A stretch of 64,000 nt of DNA. Origin: Pseudomonas sp. GM49. GTDB taxonomy: Bacteria; Pseudomonadota; Gammaproteobacteria; Pseudomonadales; Pseudomonadaceae. Made by a program: the position numbers and the translations under genes. Shown here piece by piece: positions 9,506 through 20,206 of this stretch. Position 1 is the first letter of the stretch. Each line of letters starts with the position of its first letter. The stretch covers positions 79,193 to 143,192 of the forward strand of contig NZ_AKJL01000272.1 of assembly GCF_000282355.1 (NCBI RefSeq), given 5' to 3'. The notes under the pieces were generated by a model. The model had not been told where the DNA came from. It searched no databases and worked only from the letters and a program-made list of their open reading frames with translations.

Positions 9506-10330
9506 TTACGGATTTCGCACCTTGTCCATGACCGCCAGCGAGCGCGATGCATTGAGCACCAGCCCGTAGCTGAGTTTGTCGTAGGTACGGAAAACCATCA
9601 GCAGACCGGCGCGCTCATCGGGAGTTTTCAACGGCTGGCCAGTGATCCGGTCGCGCACGGTTTCGCCGGTCTTCATCACCGCAAGCACATTGCCTTCGGC
9701 CAGGCCGTCGCGTTGCCCCTTGTTCAGCGTGACCACGTCCAGTGCGCCTATCTGCGTGACCCCGCGCGGCACATCGATAATCAAGCCGTTGATCTCGGTG
9801 CCCGGCGCGTTGGGTATGAAGGTCGAATTGATCGAGCGCTCTTCGCCGCTGAACAGGCGGTCGCCGATGCGGACTTCCTGGGTCGTGCGTTGCAACGCCA
9901 GGGTGGCGACGTCGCCTTCGATGGCCACGACCTCGCCGCCGCCGATGTCGTCGGCATTGATCCCCAGAATTTCCTTGCTCTGCGGATCGGTGTAGACCTT
10001 GCCTTGGCGGAAGATGCCGTACACCGGTTGCGCCGGATCGAAATGGCCGCGGGCAAAGATGCGGTCACCGGCGCCGCTGAGCACGCGCTCGGCATCGCCG
10101 GCGACAATGTAGGGTGCCTTGTCGAAATCCTCGGCCTTGTCGACGATGCGGTTGCTCAGCAGAAAGCTGTTGATCGATTTCAGCGCAATACCGGGGATCG
10201 TCTCGGTCACCGGGCTGCTGCGCACCTGGGGCGACAGCTTTATGGTGGGAATATCTTCCCTGAGCGGCACTTGCCCGTGGGCCAAACCGGCCGAGGCCAG
10301 GAGTAGCAGGGCGAGTAGTGATTTCCTCAT
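9506..10330 (-). CDS. TsaP-like protein lacking its LysM domain
   Basis: A secreted 274-residue protein with a signal peptide (MRKSLLALLLLASAGLAHG). From residue ~29 (TIKLSPQVRSSPV) to the end it looks like the conserved body of the PA0020/TsaP family, which in P. aeruginosa stabilises the type IV pilus secretin at the peptidoglycan. From memory, family members are about 340 residues and have a LysM domain (consensus HPDTYVVKKGDTLWDI...) between the signal peptide and this body. Here QVPLRE runs directly into DIPTIKLSPQV, so about 65 residues, the entire LysM domain, are missing without a frameshift. The position between dprA and the divergent def matches the conserved locus. The product may be exported but unable to bind peptidoglycan. 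Confidence 0.85.
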   Translation of the reverse strand: MRKSLLALLLLASAGLAHGQVPLREDIPTIKLSPQVRSSPVTETIPGIALKSINSFLLSNRIVDKAEDFDKAPYIVAGDAERVLSGAGDRIFARGHFDPAQPVYGIFRQGKVYTDPQSKEILGINADDIGGGEVVAIEGDVATLALQRTTQEVRIGDRLFSGEERSINSTFIPNAPGTEINGLIIDVPRGVTQIGALDVVTLNKGQRDGLAEGNVLAVMKTGETVRDRITGQPLKTPDERAGLLMVFRTYDKLSYGLVLNASRSLAVMDKVRNP

Positions 10331-10517
10331 GCGGTGAATCCCTTTATTATGTACGTTCGCGTGAAACGCCAGAGCCCTCAGTGGCTCGCTCCCGGCTTGC
10401 TTGTCAAAACTTGCTTGTCAACAGAAGGGAGCTACGTTTTACAACGGTAGCCTGCATTTCTTCGGACCCGCCAGGCCATCGACCCGACCTTACTTCACAC
10501 GTGCACTAATCAAGCTT

Positions 10518-11024
10518 ATGGCCATTTTAAACATCCTCGAATTCCCTGATCCGCGTCTGCGCACTATCGCCAAGCCAGTGGCCGTAGTGGACGACGAAGT
10601 GCGTCAGTTGGTCGATGACATGTTTGAAACAATGTATGAAGCGCCTGGCATCGGCCTCGCCGCGACCCAGGTCAACGTGCACAAACGTATCGTCGTGATG
10701 GACCTCTCTGAAGACCGCACCGAACCGCGAGTGTTCATCAACCCCGAGTTCGAACCGCTGACCGACGAGATGGGTCAGTATCAGGAAGGCTGCCTGTCGG
10801 TGCCAGGCTTCTACGAAAACGTCGATCGCCCGCAACGGGTCAAGGTCAAGGCGCTGGACCGCGACGGCCAGCCTTACGAACTGATCGCCGAAGATTTGCT
10901 CGCCGTGTGCATCCAGCACGAATGCGACCACCTCAATGGCAAATTGTTCGTCGATTACCTGTCCACGCTCAAACGCGACCGCATCAAGAAGAAACTGGAA
11001 AAGCTACATCGCCAGAACGCCTGA
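10518..11024 (+). CDS. def: Peptide deformylase
   Basis: Removes the formyl group from the N-terminal Met of new proteins; Fe2+ metalloenzyme, 168 residues. All three family motifs are present: [13 protein letters not shown] (metal-binding Cys) and QHECDH (two metal-binding His and the catalytic Glu). ATG 10518 ([15 protein letters not shown]) is the family start; the reading frame is open further upstream but that part is unconserved. fmt follows 57 bases later with a terminator-like hairpin in between. Confidence 0.98.
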   Translation: MAILNILEFPDPRLRTIAKPVAVVDDEVRQLVDDMFETMYEAPGIGLAATQVNVHKRIVVMDLSEDRTEPRVFINPEFEPLTDEMGQYQEGCLSVPGFYENVDRPQRVKVKALDRDGQPYELIAEDLLAVCIQHECDHLNGKLFVDYLSTLKRDRIKKKLEKLHRQNA

Positions 11025-11035
11025 TGCCCATCTTC

Positions 11036-11063
11036 AAAGGCTTGCTGCGGCAAGCCTTTTTCT
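11036..11063 (+). terminator. Rho-independent terminator between def and fmt
   Basis: Stem aaaggcttgc / gcaagccttt with a tgcg loop, followed by ttcttttc. It lies between def and fmt, which read the same way, so it probably gives partial termination. Confidence 0.75.
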
Positions 11064-11081
11064 TTTCAAGAGACGTCACCC

Positions 11082-12041
11082 ATGACTGAGCCACTGCGCA
11101 TTGTCTTTGCCGGCACCCCGGAATTCGCCGCCGAACACCTCAAGGCCCTGCTGAGCAGCCCTTACGAGATCGTCGGGGTCTACACCCAACCGGATCGTCC
11201 GGCTGGTCGCGGGCAAAAACTGATGCCAAGCCCGGTCAAGCAGCTGGCGCTGGAAAACAATATCCCGGTGCTGCAACCGCCGACCCTGCGCAACGAAGAT
11301 GCTCAGGCTGAACTGGCTGCACTGAAGCCGGACTTGATGGTGGTGGTCGCCTACGGGCTGATCCTGCCGCAAGTAGTGCTGGATATTCCGCGCCTGGGTT
11401 GCATCAACAGCCACGCCTCGCTGCTGCCGCGCTGGCGCGGTGCGGCGCCGATCCAGCGCGCCGTGGAAGCCGGCGATGCGGAAAGCGGCGTGACCGTGAT
11501 GCGCATGGAGGCCGGCCTCGACACCGGGCCGATGCTGCTCAAGGTCGCCACGCCGATCAGCGCCGAAGACACGGGCGGTAGCCTGCACGATCGTCTGGCC
11601 GAAATGGGACCGTCGGCCGTGGTCCAGGCGATTGCCGGACTCGCCGCCGGAACCCTGGCAGGCGAAGTGCAGGACGACAGCCTGGCCACCTACGCGCACA
11701 AATTGAACAAGGACGAAGCACGCATCGACTGGAGTCGCCCGGCGGTTGAGCTGGAGCGTCTGGTCCGTGCCTTCAACCCGTGGCCGATCACCCACAGCAC
11801 CTTGAATGGCGAAGCACTGAAAGTGCTGGCCGCCAACCTCGCCGAAGGCAAAGGCGCCCCGGGTGAAATCCTAAGTGCCAGCAAGGACGGTCTGATCATC
11901 GCGTGCGGCGAGCAGGCCTTGTGCCTGACCCGTCTGCAATTGCCCGGTGGCAAGGCGCTGAACTTCAGCGATCTGTTCAACAGCCGCCGCGAGAAATTCG
12001 CCACCGGCACTGTCCTCGGTCAAGCGGCGGACGCTCAATGA
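11082..12041 (+). CDS. fmt: Methionyl-tRNA formyltransferase
   Basis: Formylates initiator Met-tRNA using 10-formyl-THF; 319 residues. The catalytic block [20 protein letters not shown] contains the Asn and His of the family, with LDTGPMLL (Asp) following. The N-terminal Rossmann part starts [15 protein letters not shown], and the C-terminal OB-like domain ends at the overlap with rsmB. The stop codon overlaps the rsmB start (ATGA), indicating translational coupling. Confidence 0.98.
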   Translation: MTEPLRIVFAGTPEFAAEHLKALLSSPYEIVGVYTQPDRPAGRGQKLMPSPVKQLALENNIPVLQPPTLRNEDAQAELAALKPDLMVVVAYGLILPQVVLDIPRLGCINSHASLLPRWRGAAPIQRAVEAGDAESGVTVMRMEAGLDTGPMLLKVATPISAEDTGGSLHDRLAEMGPSAVVQAIAGLAAGTLAGEVQDDSLATYAHKLNKDEARIDWSRPAVELERLVRAFNPWPITHSTLNGEALKVLAANLAEGKGAPGEILSASKDGLIIACGEQALCLTRLQLPGGKALNFSDLFNSRREKFATGTVLGQAADAQ

Positions 12042-13348
12042 ATCCGCGTCTGGCCGCCGCCAAGGCACTCGCTGCTGTCCTGAACGGAAAAGCCTCCCTG
12101 AACAGTTCTCTGCCCACGCAGATGGACAAGGTCGAGGACCGAGATCGCGGCTTCACCCAGGACCTGGCGTTCGGCACCGCACGCTGGCAGCCACGCCTGT
12201 CGGCGCTGGCGGCCAAGCTGCTGCAAAAGCCGTTCAAGGCCGCCGACGCCGATGTCGAGGCGCTGCTGCTGGTCGGCCTGTATCAGTTGCTCTACACCCG
12301 CGTCCCGGCCCATGCCGCCATCGGTGAAACCGTCGGTTGCGCCGACAAGCTGAAAAAGCCTTGGGCCAAGGCGTTGCTCAACGCCGTGTTACGCAACGCT
12401 CAGCGCGAAAGCGAAACGATTTTCGCCGAACTGGAACGCGATCCAGTGGTGCGAACCGCCCACCCACGCTGGCTGCAGAAGTCCCTGAAGGCGTTCTGGC
12501 CAGAGCAATGGGAAGCCATTTGCGCCGCCAACAACGCGCATCCGCCGATGATTTTGCGGGTCAACCGTCGCCACCACACCCGGGATGCCTACCTCGGTTT
12601 GCTGACTGACGCGGGTATCGCCGCTACGCCGTGTGTCTTCAGCCGCGACGGCATCGTGCTCGACGCCGCCGCCGATGTGCGCAGCCTGCCGGGTTTCGCC
12701 GAGGGCTGGATCAGCGTGCAGGACGAAGCCGCGCAACTGGCCGCTGATCTGCTCGACCTGGCCCCCGGTCAACGGGTGCTCGACGCCTGCTGCGCGCCGG
12801 GCGGCAAGACCTGCCATATTCTCGAAGCCGAGCCAAAACTGGCCGGCGTTGTAGCGGTAGACCTGGAAGCCAAGCGGCTGGTGCGAGTGCGGGAAAACCT
12901 CGAACGCCTGAAGCTGAGCGCCGAACTGATTGCCGCCGACGGCCGTGACACTCAGGCATGGTGGGACGGCAAGCCGTTCCAGCGCATCCTGCTGGACGCG
13001 CCATGCTCGGCCACCGGCGTGATCCGTCGTCACCCGGACATCAAGCTGACCCGCCAACCCGACGACATTGCCGCGCTGGCGCTGCTGCAAGGCGAGCTGC
13101 TCGACGCCATGTGGAACACGCTGGAAGTGGGCGGCATCCTGCTGTACGCCACCTGTTCCACGCTGCCGACCGAGAACACCGAAGTCATCGAAGCCTTCCT
13201 CGCCCGCACGCCGGGCGCCCGTGAGCTGGACCTCGCCACGACGGCCGGCATCAAGCAGCCCCATGGTCGCCAGTTGCTGGCCCAGGAAGGCGGCCACGAC
13301 GGGTTCTACTACGCCAAGCTGATCAAGATCGCCGCCGCTCGCGGTTAA
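12038..13348 (+). CDS. rsmB: 16S rRNA m5C967 methyltransferase
   Basis: A SAM-dependent RNA methyltransferase of 436 residues. The N-terminal NusB-like RNA-binding domain begins [20 protein letters not shown]; the SAM motif is [16 protein letters not shown]; the two catalytic cysteines lie in [17 protein letters not shown] and [14 protein letters not shown]. The ATG at 12038 overlaps the fmt stop by four bases. An upstream extension of the frame (from 11903) only reads across fmt in another frame. Confidence 0.97.
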   Translation: MNPRLAAAKALAAVLNGKASLNSSLPTQMDKVEDRDRGFTQDLAFGTARWQPRLSALAAKLLQKPFKAADADVEALLLVGLYQLLYTRVPAHAAIGETVGCADKLKKPWAKALLNAVLRNAQRESETIFAELERDPVVRTAHPRWLQKSLKAFWPEQWEAICAANNAHPPMILRVNRRHHTRDAYLGLLTDAGIAATPCVFSRDGIVLDAAADVRSLPGFAEGWISVQDEAAQLAADLLDLAPGQRVLDACCAPGGKTCHILEAEPKLAGVVAVDLEAKRLVRVRENLERLKLSAELIAADGRDTQAWWDGKPFQRILLDAPCSATGVIRRHPDIKLTRQPDDIAALALLQGELLDAMWNTLEVGGILLYATCSTLPTENTEVIEAFLARTPGARELDLATTAGIKQPHGRQLLAQEGGHDGFYYAKLIKIAAARG

Positions 13349-13370
13349 ATGGATTCAATGGAGTGACTGG

Positions 13371-14747
13371 ATGAAAATCATCATCCTCGGAGCAGGGCAG
13401 GTCGGCGGTTCGCTGGCGGAACACCTGGCCAGCGAAGCCAACGACATCACCGTGGTCGACACCGATGGCGAACGCCTGCGTGATCTCGGCGACCGCCTGG
13501 ACATCCGCACCGTACAAGGTCGCGGCTCATTCCCGACCGTGCTGCGCCAGGCCGGGGCCGATGACGCCGACATGCTGGTCGCCGTGACCAACAGCGATGA
13601 AACCAACATGGTCGCCTGCCAGGTCGCCCACACCTTGTTCCACACACCGACCAAGATCGCCCGGGTTCGCGAAGCCGCGTACCTGACCCGCGAAGAGCAA
13701 TTGTTCCAGAACGAAGCGATTCCGGTGGACGTGCTGATCAGCCCCGAGCAGGTGGTCACCAACTACATCAAGCGCCTTATCCAGCATCCCGGCGCCTTGC
13801 AGGTGATCGACTTCGCCGAAGGCAAGGCGCAACTGGTGGCTGTGCGGGCTTATTACGGCGGGCCGCTGGTGGGCCAGCAACTGCGGCAGTTGCGTGAACA
13901 CATGCCGAACGTGGAAACCCGCGTCGCGGCGATTTTCCGTCGTGACCGGCCGATCCTGCCCCAGGGCGACACGGTGATCGAGGCCGACGACGAGGTATTT
14001 TTCATCGCTGCCAAAGCGAATATTCGCGCCGTTATGAGCGAAATGCGCCGTCTCGACGAGACTTACAAGCGCATCGTCATTGCCGGTGGCGGGCAGATCG
14101 GCGAGCGCCTGGCCGAGGCCATCGAAAGCCGTTATCAGGTAAAGGTTATCGAGATGAATCCGGCACGCTGCCGCCATCTCTCGGACCACCTCGACAGCAC
14201 CGTGGTATTGCAGGGCAGTGCCTCGGACCGCGACCTGCTGCTGGAAGAAAACATCGCCGATGCGGATCTGTTCCTCGCCCTGACCAACGACGACGAAGCC
14301 AACATCATGTCGTCGCTGCTGGCCAAGCGCCTGGGTGCGAAAAAAGTGATGACCATCATCAACAACCCGGCCTATGTCGATCTGATCCAGGGTGGCGACA
14401 TCGACATCGCCATCAGCCCGCAACTGGCGACCATCGGCACCTTGCTGGCCCACGTGCGCCGTGGCGACATCGTCAGCGTGCACTCACTGCGCCGGGGCGC
14501 GGCAGAAGCCATCGAGGCGATTGCCCATGGCGATGCGAAATCAAGCAAAGTGATCGGCAAGGCCATCGAGAACATCGGCCTGCCACCGGGCACTACCATC
14601 GGCGCGATCATCCGCGATGAGGAAGTAATCATCGCCCATGACGACACCGTGATCGAAACCGGCGACCATGTGATTCTGTTCCTTGTGGATAAAAAGCATA
14701 TTCGCGATGTGGAGAAGCTGTTCCATGTGGGGTTGAGCTTCTTCTGA
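13371..14747 (+). CDS. trkA: Trk system potassium uptake regulatory subunit
   Basis: A peripheral inner-membrane protein that gates TrkH/TrkG K+ channels in response to NAD(H)/nucleotides. 458 residues in two repeats, each with an RCK-N Rossmann fold ([16 protein letters not shown] at the start; [17 protein letters not shown] near residue 230) and an RCK-C domain. It follows rsmB by 22 bases. No trkH is next to it, as is usual for unlinked Trk genes. A perfect DnaA box lies inside the last codons (14684-14692). Confidence 0.97.
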   Translation: MKIIILGAGQVGGSLAEHLASEANDITVVDTDGERLRDLGDRLDIRTVQGRGSFPTVLRQAGADDADMLVAVTNSDETNMVACQVAHTLFHTPTKIARVREAAYLTREEQLFQNEAIPVDVLISPEQVVTNYIKRLIQHPGALQVIDFAEGKAQLVAVRAYYGGPLVGQQLRQLREHMPNVETRVAAIFRRDRPILPQGDTVIEADDEVFFIAAKANIRAVMSEMRRLDETYKRIVIAGGGQIGERLAEAIESRYQVKVIEMNPARCRHLSDHLDSTVVLQGSASDRDLLLEENIADADLFLALTNDDEANIMSSLLAKRLGAKKVMTIINNPAYVDLIQGGDIDIAISPQLATIGTLLAHVRRGDIVSVHSLRRGAAEAIEAIAHGDAKSSKVIGKAIENIGLPPGTTIGAIIRDEEVIIAHDDTVIETGDHVILFLVDKKHIRDVEKLFHVGLSFF

Positions 14748-14777
14748 TCCGGACTTTTCGTTGATCAGACTGGCCTC

Positions 14778-14852
14778 ATCGCGAGCAAGCTCGCTCCCAC
14801 ATTGGTTATATGTCGATCACAAAGCCCCTGTGGGAGCGAGCTTGCTCGCGAT
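14778..14852. repeat. REP element pair (inverted)
   Basis: Units atcgcgagcaagctcgctcc and ggagcgagcttgctcgcgat face each other with a short spacer, downstream of trkA. A probable transcript end for the def-fmt-rsmB-trkA cluster. Confidence 0.85.
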
Positions 14853-14908
14853 AGCGGTCGGACTGGCACCTGACCTCTAACCGACCTACCTCAAAAAGGA
14901 ATCCACCG

Positions 14909-15223
14909 ATGATCGAATCCCTGGAAAAAATGCTCGCCAAGGGTGTGGATAACTCTTTGCTACGCTTCGGCCTGGGCAAGGGCTATCTGGATCTGGGGGA
15001 GAACGCCAAGGCTGTGGAGCATTTTCAGCGCTGTGTCGAATTTGATCCGAAGTATTCGGCGGCGTGGAAACTACTGGGCAAGGCCCATCTGGCGCTGGCG
15101 GACTTTGCGGCCGCGCGGCAGGCTTGGGAACAAGGCCTGGAAGCTGCTCGCGGCCATGGCGACAAGCAGGCAGAGAAGGAAATGACGGTGTTCCTGAAGA
15201 AGCTCGAGCGTCAGGCGCACTGA
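14909..15223 (+). CDS. Small TPR-repeat protein
   Basis: A 104-residue helical protein with two to three tetratricopeptide units (LRFGLGKGYLDLGENAKAVE; AAWKLLGKAHLALADFAAA; RQAWEQGLEAARGHGDKQ). No signal peptide, so cytosolic and probably a protein-protein adaptor. A ribosome site (AAAAAGGAATCC) precedes the ATG. It ends just before the convergent PilZ gene. Known as a conserved hypothetical in this Pseudomonas neighbourhood; the partner is unknown. Confidence 0.85.
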   Translation: MIESLEKMLAKGVDNSLLRFGLGKGYLDLGENAKAVEHFQRCVEFDPKYSAAWKLLGKAHLALADFAAARQAWEQGLEAARGHGDKQAEKEMTVFLKKLERQAH

Positions 15224-15463
15224 TCAGAGATAACGCAAACCGATGCCCTCGGCATCCACCAGCACCACTTCCATACGCACCCGCGGCGCGCCTGTGGGTA
15301 AGTCCTGCACCTGCCCGTAGACCACCGCGCCCCGGGGCAGCGCCGACAGTAGGGGATGCTTGACGTAAACGCCGGTGGTCGACAGGTTGCGCGTCTGCCC
15401 CAGGCAATCGCCGATGCTTTCGTGACTGATCTTGATGCGCAATGACTTGCGGTGTTCGGACAT
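15224..15463 (-). CDS. PilZ-domain protein
   Basis: A 79-residue single-domain protein with the c-di-GMP-binding pattern: RKSLR (RxxxR) near the N-terminus and NLSTTGVYV (D/NxSxxG) about 20 residues later. It therefore probably responds to cyclic di-GMP, target unknown. ATG 15463 (MSEHRKSLR) is chosen; the frame continues upstream to 15619 only by reading through a REP element. The equivalent place next to the lipid A acyltransferase gene carries a PilZ gene in P. aeruginosa (PA0012). Confidence 0.88.
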   Translation of the reverse strand: MSEHRKSLRIKISHESIGDCLGQTRNLSTTGVYVKHPLLSALPRGAVVYGQVQDLPTGAPRVRMEVVLVDAEGIGLRYL

Positions 15464-15497
15464 CTTCTGCGCCCTTGAGAACGGGTTGCGGATACGC

Positions 15498-15595
15498 GTA
15501 GGAGCGAGCTTGCTCGCGATGGATGCAAGGGCGCCGCGTTCAGCCAGGCAGCCCGCATCATCGTTAACGTCCATCGCGAGCAAGCTCGCTCCTAC
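15498..15595. repeat. REP element pair (inverted), followed by a DnaA box
   Basis: Units gtaggagcgagcttgctcgc and gcgagcaagctcgctcctac face each other about 55 bases apart. A perfect TTATCCACA follows at 15600-15608. The pair separates the PilZ gene from the lipid A acyltransferase gene on the minus strand. Confidence 0.85.
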
Positions 15596-15624
15596 AAGGT
15601 TATCCACAGAGTGTGCCAAGCAAG

Positions 15625-16512
15625 TCAGTACCAGCGCTCTTCACCCGGTGGCCGCTTCTTGAAGCGCTTCATGCTCCACATGTACTGGCTCGGGTAGGCC
15701 CCGACATAACGCTCGACCACTTTACTCATGGCCGCACAGGATTCCGCCGTATCGGTGCTGTACATGGCCTCGGGCGCAGCTTCGAGGATGACCTTGTAGC
15801 CTGAACCGTCGGGCAGGCGCAGGGCGTGCAGGAACACGCCGACCGCTTTGCCGCCAGCCAGCATGTTCGGCACGAACTTGCTGGTCAGCGCCTGGGTGGC
15901 GAAGAACGGCACGAAGATCCCGGCGGACTCGGCCGGTTCCGGGTCAGCGGGAATGCCCACTGCACCACCTTTACGCACTTCCTTGATGACGCTGAGGATG
16001 CCTTCCTTGGTGGAAGCGGCGACCTTGTTGCCCAACTGCACCCGCTGCTTTTGCAGCAATTCATCCACTGCCTTCAACTTCGGTGGACGATAGAAAATGA
16101 TCGGTTTGCACTGGCTGCAATAGAAGTGGTTGAGCACTTCCCAGTTGCCCAGGTGGCTGGTGATGCCGACCACGCCTTTGCCGGAAGCGAGAGCGTCTTT
16201 CAACACATCGAGACCTTCGACTTCACGCACCAGGTCGATGGAACGCTGGGCCGGCCAGATCCACGCGCAGGCGCTTTCGGTCAGGGACTTGCCGATGTCT
16301 TTCAGGCTCTGGCCCACCAGGCGCTCACGCTCGGCGGCGTCCATCTCCGGAAAACACTTGGACAGATTGATCCGTACCACGTCGCGGGAACGGTTCGGGG
16401 TTTTCCACATGACCCAGCCAATCGCCGAGCCCACGGCCTGCACGGCCCACCACGGAAGCAGGGCAAACAGCCGCAGAGCGCCTACCAGCAAGGCGCCTTT
16501 CAACTTATCCAC
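15625..16512 (-). CDS. lpxL: Lipid A lauroyl (late) acyltransferase, LpxL/HtrB type
   Basis: An inner-membrane enzyme that adds a secondary acyl chain to lipid A. 295 residues; one N-terminal hydrophobic segment (FALLPWWAVQAVGSAIGWVMW), then the acyltransferase motif HLGNWE (HX4E, the form used by LpxL/LpxM) and later FFRPP-like FYRPPKLKAVDELL. The C-terminal end (PSQYMWSMKRFKKRPPGE) matches the family pattern YxWxHrRfk. The gene corresponds in position to PA0011, described as an htrB homologue. A DnaA box (16505-16513) overlaps the start codon. Confidence 0.9.
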   Translation of the reverse strand: MDKLKGALLVGALRLFALLPWWAVQAVGSAIGWVMWKTPNRSRDVVRINLSKCFPEMDAAERERLVGQSLKDIGKSLTESACAWIWPAQRSIDLVREVEGLDVLKDALASGKGVVGITSHLGNWEVLNHFYCSQCKPIIFYRPPKLKAVDELLQKQRVQLGNKVAASTKEGILSVIKEVRKGGAVGIPADPEPAESAGIFVPFFATQALTSKFVPNMLAGGKAVGVFLHALRLPDGSGYKVILEAAPEAMYSTDTAESCAAMSKVVERYVGAYPSQYMWSMKRFKKRPPGEERWY

Positions 16513-16552
16513 AGTTCACTCCTGATCTTGTGCTGTGCGCGAGGCGGCCATT

Positions 16553-17110
16553 CTAACCGCCGTTCGCCAGCTGCGCGTAGCGGTCGCAGTCCCGGGTGTG
16601 ATCCATGACCATGCCCGAGGCCTGCATCAACGCGTAGCAAATGGTCGGCCCGACGAAGGTGAAACCGGATTTTTTCAGGCCTTTGCTCATCTCGACGGCG
16701 ATCGGCGTGACGGCCGGCACTTCGCTGCGATCCTTGAAATGATTGATCACAGGCGTGCCACCGACAAACGACCAGAGAAATTCCACCGGGTCCTCCAGCG
16801 CCAGCCAGGCCTGGGCATTGCGCCGGGCAGCGTTGAGCTTGAGGCGGTTGCGGATGACGCCTGGATCGAGCATCAATTCGTCGATTTCGGCGTCGCTCAT
16901 CTGCGCCACACGCTGGACATCAAAACCGAACATCACCTGACGATAGTGCTCGCGTTTGCGCAGCACGGTGATCCAGGAAAGCCCGGCCTGGAACCCTTCG
17001 AGCAAAAGTAACTCGAACAATCCCTGCGCATCGCGTAGCGGCGTGCCCCACTCCTTATCGTGATAAGCCATGTACAGCGGATCTTCGGAACACCAAAAGC
17101 AGCGTGGCAT
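16553..17110 (-). CDS. tag: DNA-3-methyladenine glycosylase I
   Basis: Excises 3-methyladenine from alkylated DNA. 185 residues; begins [22 protein letters not shown] with zinc ligands Cys4 and His17, and ends with the second zinc pair in HTRDCDRY. The family block [20 protein letters not shown] is present. ATG 17110 is the family start; the open frame reaching 17722 is only the antisense of glyQ. It is divergent from glyQ across 81 bases. Confidence 0.97.
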   Translation of the reverse strand: MPRCFWCSEDPLYMAYHDKEWGTPLRDAQGLFELLLLEGFQAGLSWITVLRKREHYRQVMFGFDVQRVAQMSDAEIDELMLDPGVIRNRLKLNAARRNAQAWLALEDPVEFLWSFVGGTPVINHFKDRSEVPAVTPIAVEMSKGLKKSGFTFVGPTICYALMQASGMVMDHTRDCDRYAQLANGG

Positions 17111-17191
17111 AAGGCTCCAGGGGGCGTGCGCAGCAATGAATCGGGTATACTCCCGCTCTTTAAATCGCAGCCCAAGAAACAGGTGAATTTC

Positions 17192-18145
17192 GTGAGCCAG
17201 CCTACGCCAGCCGTGCGTACCTTCCAAGACTTGATCCTCGCCCTCCAGCAATACTGGGCCGAGCAAGGTTGTGTGGTACTTCAGCCCTACGATATGGAAG
17301 TAGGCGCCGGCACTTTCCACACTGCAACATTCCTGCGCGCCATCGGCCCGGAAACCTGGAACGCCGCCTACGTGCAGCCAAGCCGCCGTCCGACTGACGG
17401 CCGCTACGGCGAAAACCCGAACCGTCTGCAGCATTACTACCAGTTCCAGGTCGTCCTGAAGCCGAACCCGGACAACTTCCAGGAGCTGTACCTGGGCTCG
17501 CTCAAGCACGTGGGCCTCGACCCATTGGTGCACGACATCCGTTTCGTTGAAGACAACTGGGAATCGCCGACCCTCGGCGCCTGGGGTCTGGGCTGGGAAG
17601 TCTGGCTCAACGGCATGGAAGTGACCCAGTTCACCTACTTCCAGCAAGCGGGCGGCATCGAGTGCTACCCGGTAACCGGCGAAATCACTTACGGTCTCGA
17701 GCGTCTGGCCATGTACCTGCAAGGCGTGGACTCAGTCTACGACCTGGTCTGGGCTGACGGTCCGTTCGGCAAGGTGACCTACGGCGACGTGTTCCATCAG
17801 AACGAAGTGGAGCAATCGACCTACAACTTCGAACACGCCAACGTCGAGAAACTGTTCGAACTGTTCGATTTCTACGAAAGCGAAGCCAAGCGCCTGATCG
17901 AACTCGACCAGCCGCTGCCGTTGCCGAGCTACGAAATGGTGTTGAAGGCCTCCCATACCTTCAACCTGCTGGATGCGCGCCGGGCAATCTCGGTGACTGC
18001 GCGTCAGCAATACATCCTGCGTGTACGCACCCTGGCGCGTTCCGTTGCGCAAGCCTACCTGCTGGCTCGCGCCAAGCTGGGCTTCCCGATGGCGACCCCG
18101 GACCTGCGTGATGAAGTACTGGCCAAGCTGGAGGCTGCACAATGA
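17192..18145 (+). CDS. glyQ: Glycyl-tRNA synthetase alpha subunit
   Basis: Catalytic subunit of the alpha2beta2 glycyl-tRNA synthetase, 317 residues. Family blocks: [38 protein letters not shown] (motif 2 region) and [19 protein letters not shown]. The start is a GTG (giving [11 protein letters not shown]), preceded by ACAGGTGA; upstream in-frame codons to 17060 are antisense to tag and not conserved. glyS overlaps by four bases (ATGA). A TATACT hexamer at 17146-17151 is a possible -10. Confidence 0.97.
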   Translation: MSQPTPAVRTFQDLILALQQYWAEQGCVVLQPYDMEVGAGTFHTATFLRAIGPETWNAAYVQPSRRPTDGRYGENPNRLQHYYQFQVVLKPNPDNFQELYLGSLKHVGLDPLVHDIRFVEDNWESPTLGAWGLGWEVWLNGMEVTQFTYFQQAGGIECYPVTGEITYGLERLAMYLQGVDSVYDLVWADGPFGKVTYGDVFHQNEVEQSTYNFEHANVEKLFELFDFYESEAKRLIELDQPLPLPSYEMVLKASHTFNLLDARRAISVTARQQYILRVRTLARSVAQAYLLARAKLGFPMATPDLRDEVLAKLEAAQ

Positions 18146-20196
18146 GTGCTCTGGATTTTCTGGTTGAACTGGGCACTGAAGAACTGCCACCCAAAGCCCT
18201 GAACACCCTGGCCGAGGCGTTCCTCGCCGGTATCGACAAGGGCCTGCAAGCCGCCGGCCTGAACTACGAGACTAAAACCGTTTATGCCGCCCCGCGCCGC
18301 CTGGCCGTGCTGATCACCGCACTGGCCACCCAGCAGCCGGATCGCAGCATCAACCTCGATGGCCCGCCACGTCAGGCGGCATTTGATGCCGAAGGCAACC
18401 CGACCCAAGCGGCACTGGGTTTTGCCAAGAAGTGCGGCGTCGAGCTGAGCGAAATCGATCAGAGCGGCCCGAAACTGCGTTATAGCCAGCGCATCGCCGG
18501 CAAGCCGACCGCGAGCCTGCTGCCGACCATCGTCGAAGATTCCCTGAACGACCTGCCGATCCCGAAACGCATGCGTTGGGGCGCGCGCAAGGAAGAGTTC
18601 GTTCGTCCGACCCAATGGCTGGTGATGCTGCTCGGTGACCAGGTCATCGACTGCACCATCCTCGCCCAGAAGTCCGGCCGCGATTCCCGTGGTCACCGCT
18701 TCCATCACCCGGAAAACGTGCGCATCGGTTCGCCGTCCAGCTACCTGGCCGACCTGCGTGCCGCCTACGTGCTGGCCGATGCCAACGAGCGTCGCGAGAT
18801 CATCAGCAAGCGCACCGAAGAACTGGCCACCCGTCAGGAAGGCACGGCAATCGTTCCACCAGCCCTGCTCGACGAAGTGACCGCGCTGGTCGAATGGCCA
18901 GTGCCGCTGGTGTGCTCGTTCGAGGAACGCTTCCTCGATGTACCGCAGGAAGCCCTGATCACCACCATGCAGGACAACCAGAAGTACTTCTGCCTGCTGG
19001 ACGCCGACGGCAAGTTGCTGCCACGTTTCATTACCGTGGCCAACATCGAAAGCAAAGACCCACAGCAGATCATCGCCGGTAACGAGAAAGTGGTTCGCCC
19101 ACGCCTGACCGACGCCGAGTTCTTCTTCAAGCAAGACAAGAAGCAGAAACTCGAAGACTTCAACCTGCGCCTGCAAAACGTGGTGTTCCAGGAAAAACTC
19201 GGCAGCGTCTACGACAAGGCCGAGCGCGTATCCAGACTGGCTGCGTTCATCGCTCAGCGCATCGGCGGCAACGCTGCGTGGGCCGCTCGTGCGGGCCTGC
19301 TGTCGAAGTGCGACCTGGCGACCGAGATGGTCGGCGAGTTCCCGGAAATGCAAGGCGTCGCCGGTTACTACTACGCCCTCAACGACGGCGAGCCGGAAGA
19401 TGTCGCCCTGGCCCTGAACGAGCAGTACATGCCGCGCGGTGCTGGCGCTGAACTGCCGTCCACCCTGACCGGCGCGGCCGTGGCCATTGCCGACAAGCTC
19501 GATACTCTGGTCGGCATTTTCGGCATCGGCATGCTGCCGACCGGCAGCAAAGACCCGTATGCCCTGCGCCGTGCAGCGCTGGGTGTGTTGCGCATCCTGA
19601 TCGAGAAGCAACTGGACCTGGACCTGACCGACGCCGTGGCCTTCGCCGTGGACGCGTTCGGTGCCAAGGTCAAGGCTGCCGGCCTCAATGACTCGGTGCT
19701 GGAGTTCATCTTCGACCGACTGCGTGCCCGTTACGAAGACGAAGGCGTGGATGTCGCGACCTACCTGTCGGTACGTGCCCTGAAACCAGGCTCGGCCCTG
19801 GACTTTGACCAGCGCGTACAAGCGGTAGAAGCTTTCCGCAAATTGCCGGAAGCCGCTGCCCTGGCCGCGGTGAACAAGCGTGTATCGAACCTGCTGAGCA
19901 AACTCGAAGGTTCGGTGCCTACCGTCGTGGAAGCCAAGTACTTCGACAATGCCAACGAGTTCTCCCTGTACTCGGCGATCCAGCAGGCTGACCAGGCTGT
20001 GCAGCCAATGGCCGCCTCGCGTCAGTACAGCGAATCCCTGGCACGCCTGGCCGCCCTGCGCGAGCCGGTGGATGCGTTCTTCGAAGCCGTTATGGTCAAC
20101 GCGGAGGACGCAAAGGTCCGCGCCAACCGTTATGCGTTGCTGGCGCGTCTGCGTGGGCTGTTCCTCGGCGTCGCCGACATTTCGCTGCTGGGTTGA
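18142..20196 (+). CDS. glyS: Glycyl-tRNA synthetase beta subunit
   Basis: tRNA-binding subunit of glycyl-tRNA synthetase, 684 residues, full length. Starts [20 protein letters not shown], has the HD-like region ([24 protein letters not shown]) and a C-terminal anticodon-binding domain ending [19 protein letters not shown]. Overlaps glyQ by ATGA, so the two subunits are translationally coupled. gmhB follows ten bases after its stop. Confidence 0.98.
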   Translation: MSALDFLVELGTEELPPKALNTLAEAFLAGIDKGLQAAGLNYETKTVYAAPRRLAVLITALATQQPDRSINLDGPPRQAAFDAEGNPTQAALGFAKKCGVELSEIDQSGPKLRYSQRIAGKPTASLLPTIVEDSLNDLPIPKRMRWGARKEEFVRPTQWLVMLLGDQVIDCTILAQKSGRDSRGHRFHHPENVRIGSPSSYLADLRAAYVLADANERREIISKRTEELATRQEGTAIVPPALLDEVTALVEWPVPLVCSFEERFLDVPQEALITTMQDNQKYFCLLDADGKLLPRFITVANIESKDPQQIIAGNEKVVRPRLTDAEFFFKQDKKQKLEDFNLRLQNVVFQEKLGSVYDKAERVSRLAAFIAQRIGGNAAWAARAGLLSKCDLATEMVGEFPEMQGVAGYYYALNDGEPEDVALALNEQYMPRGAGAELPSTLTGAAVAIADKLDTLVGIFGIGMLPTGSKDPYALRRAALGVLRILIEKQLDLDLTDAVAFAVDAFGAKVKAAGLNDSVLEFIFDRLRARYEDEGVDVATYLSVRALKPGSALDFDQRVQAVEAFRKLPEAAALAAVNKRVSNLLSKLEGSVPTVVEAKYFDNANEFSLYSAIQQADQAVQPMAASRQYSESLARLAALREPVDAFFEAVMVNAEDAKVRANRYALLARLRGLFLGVADISLLG

Positions 20197-20206
20197 GGGA
20201 CTGCTG

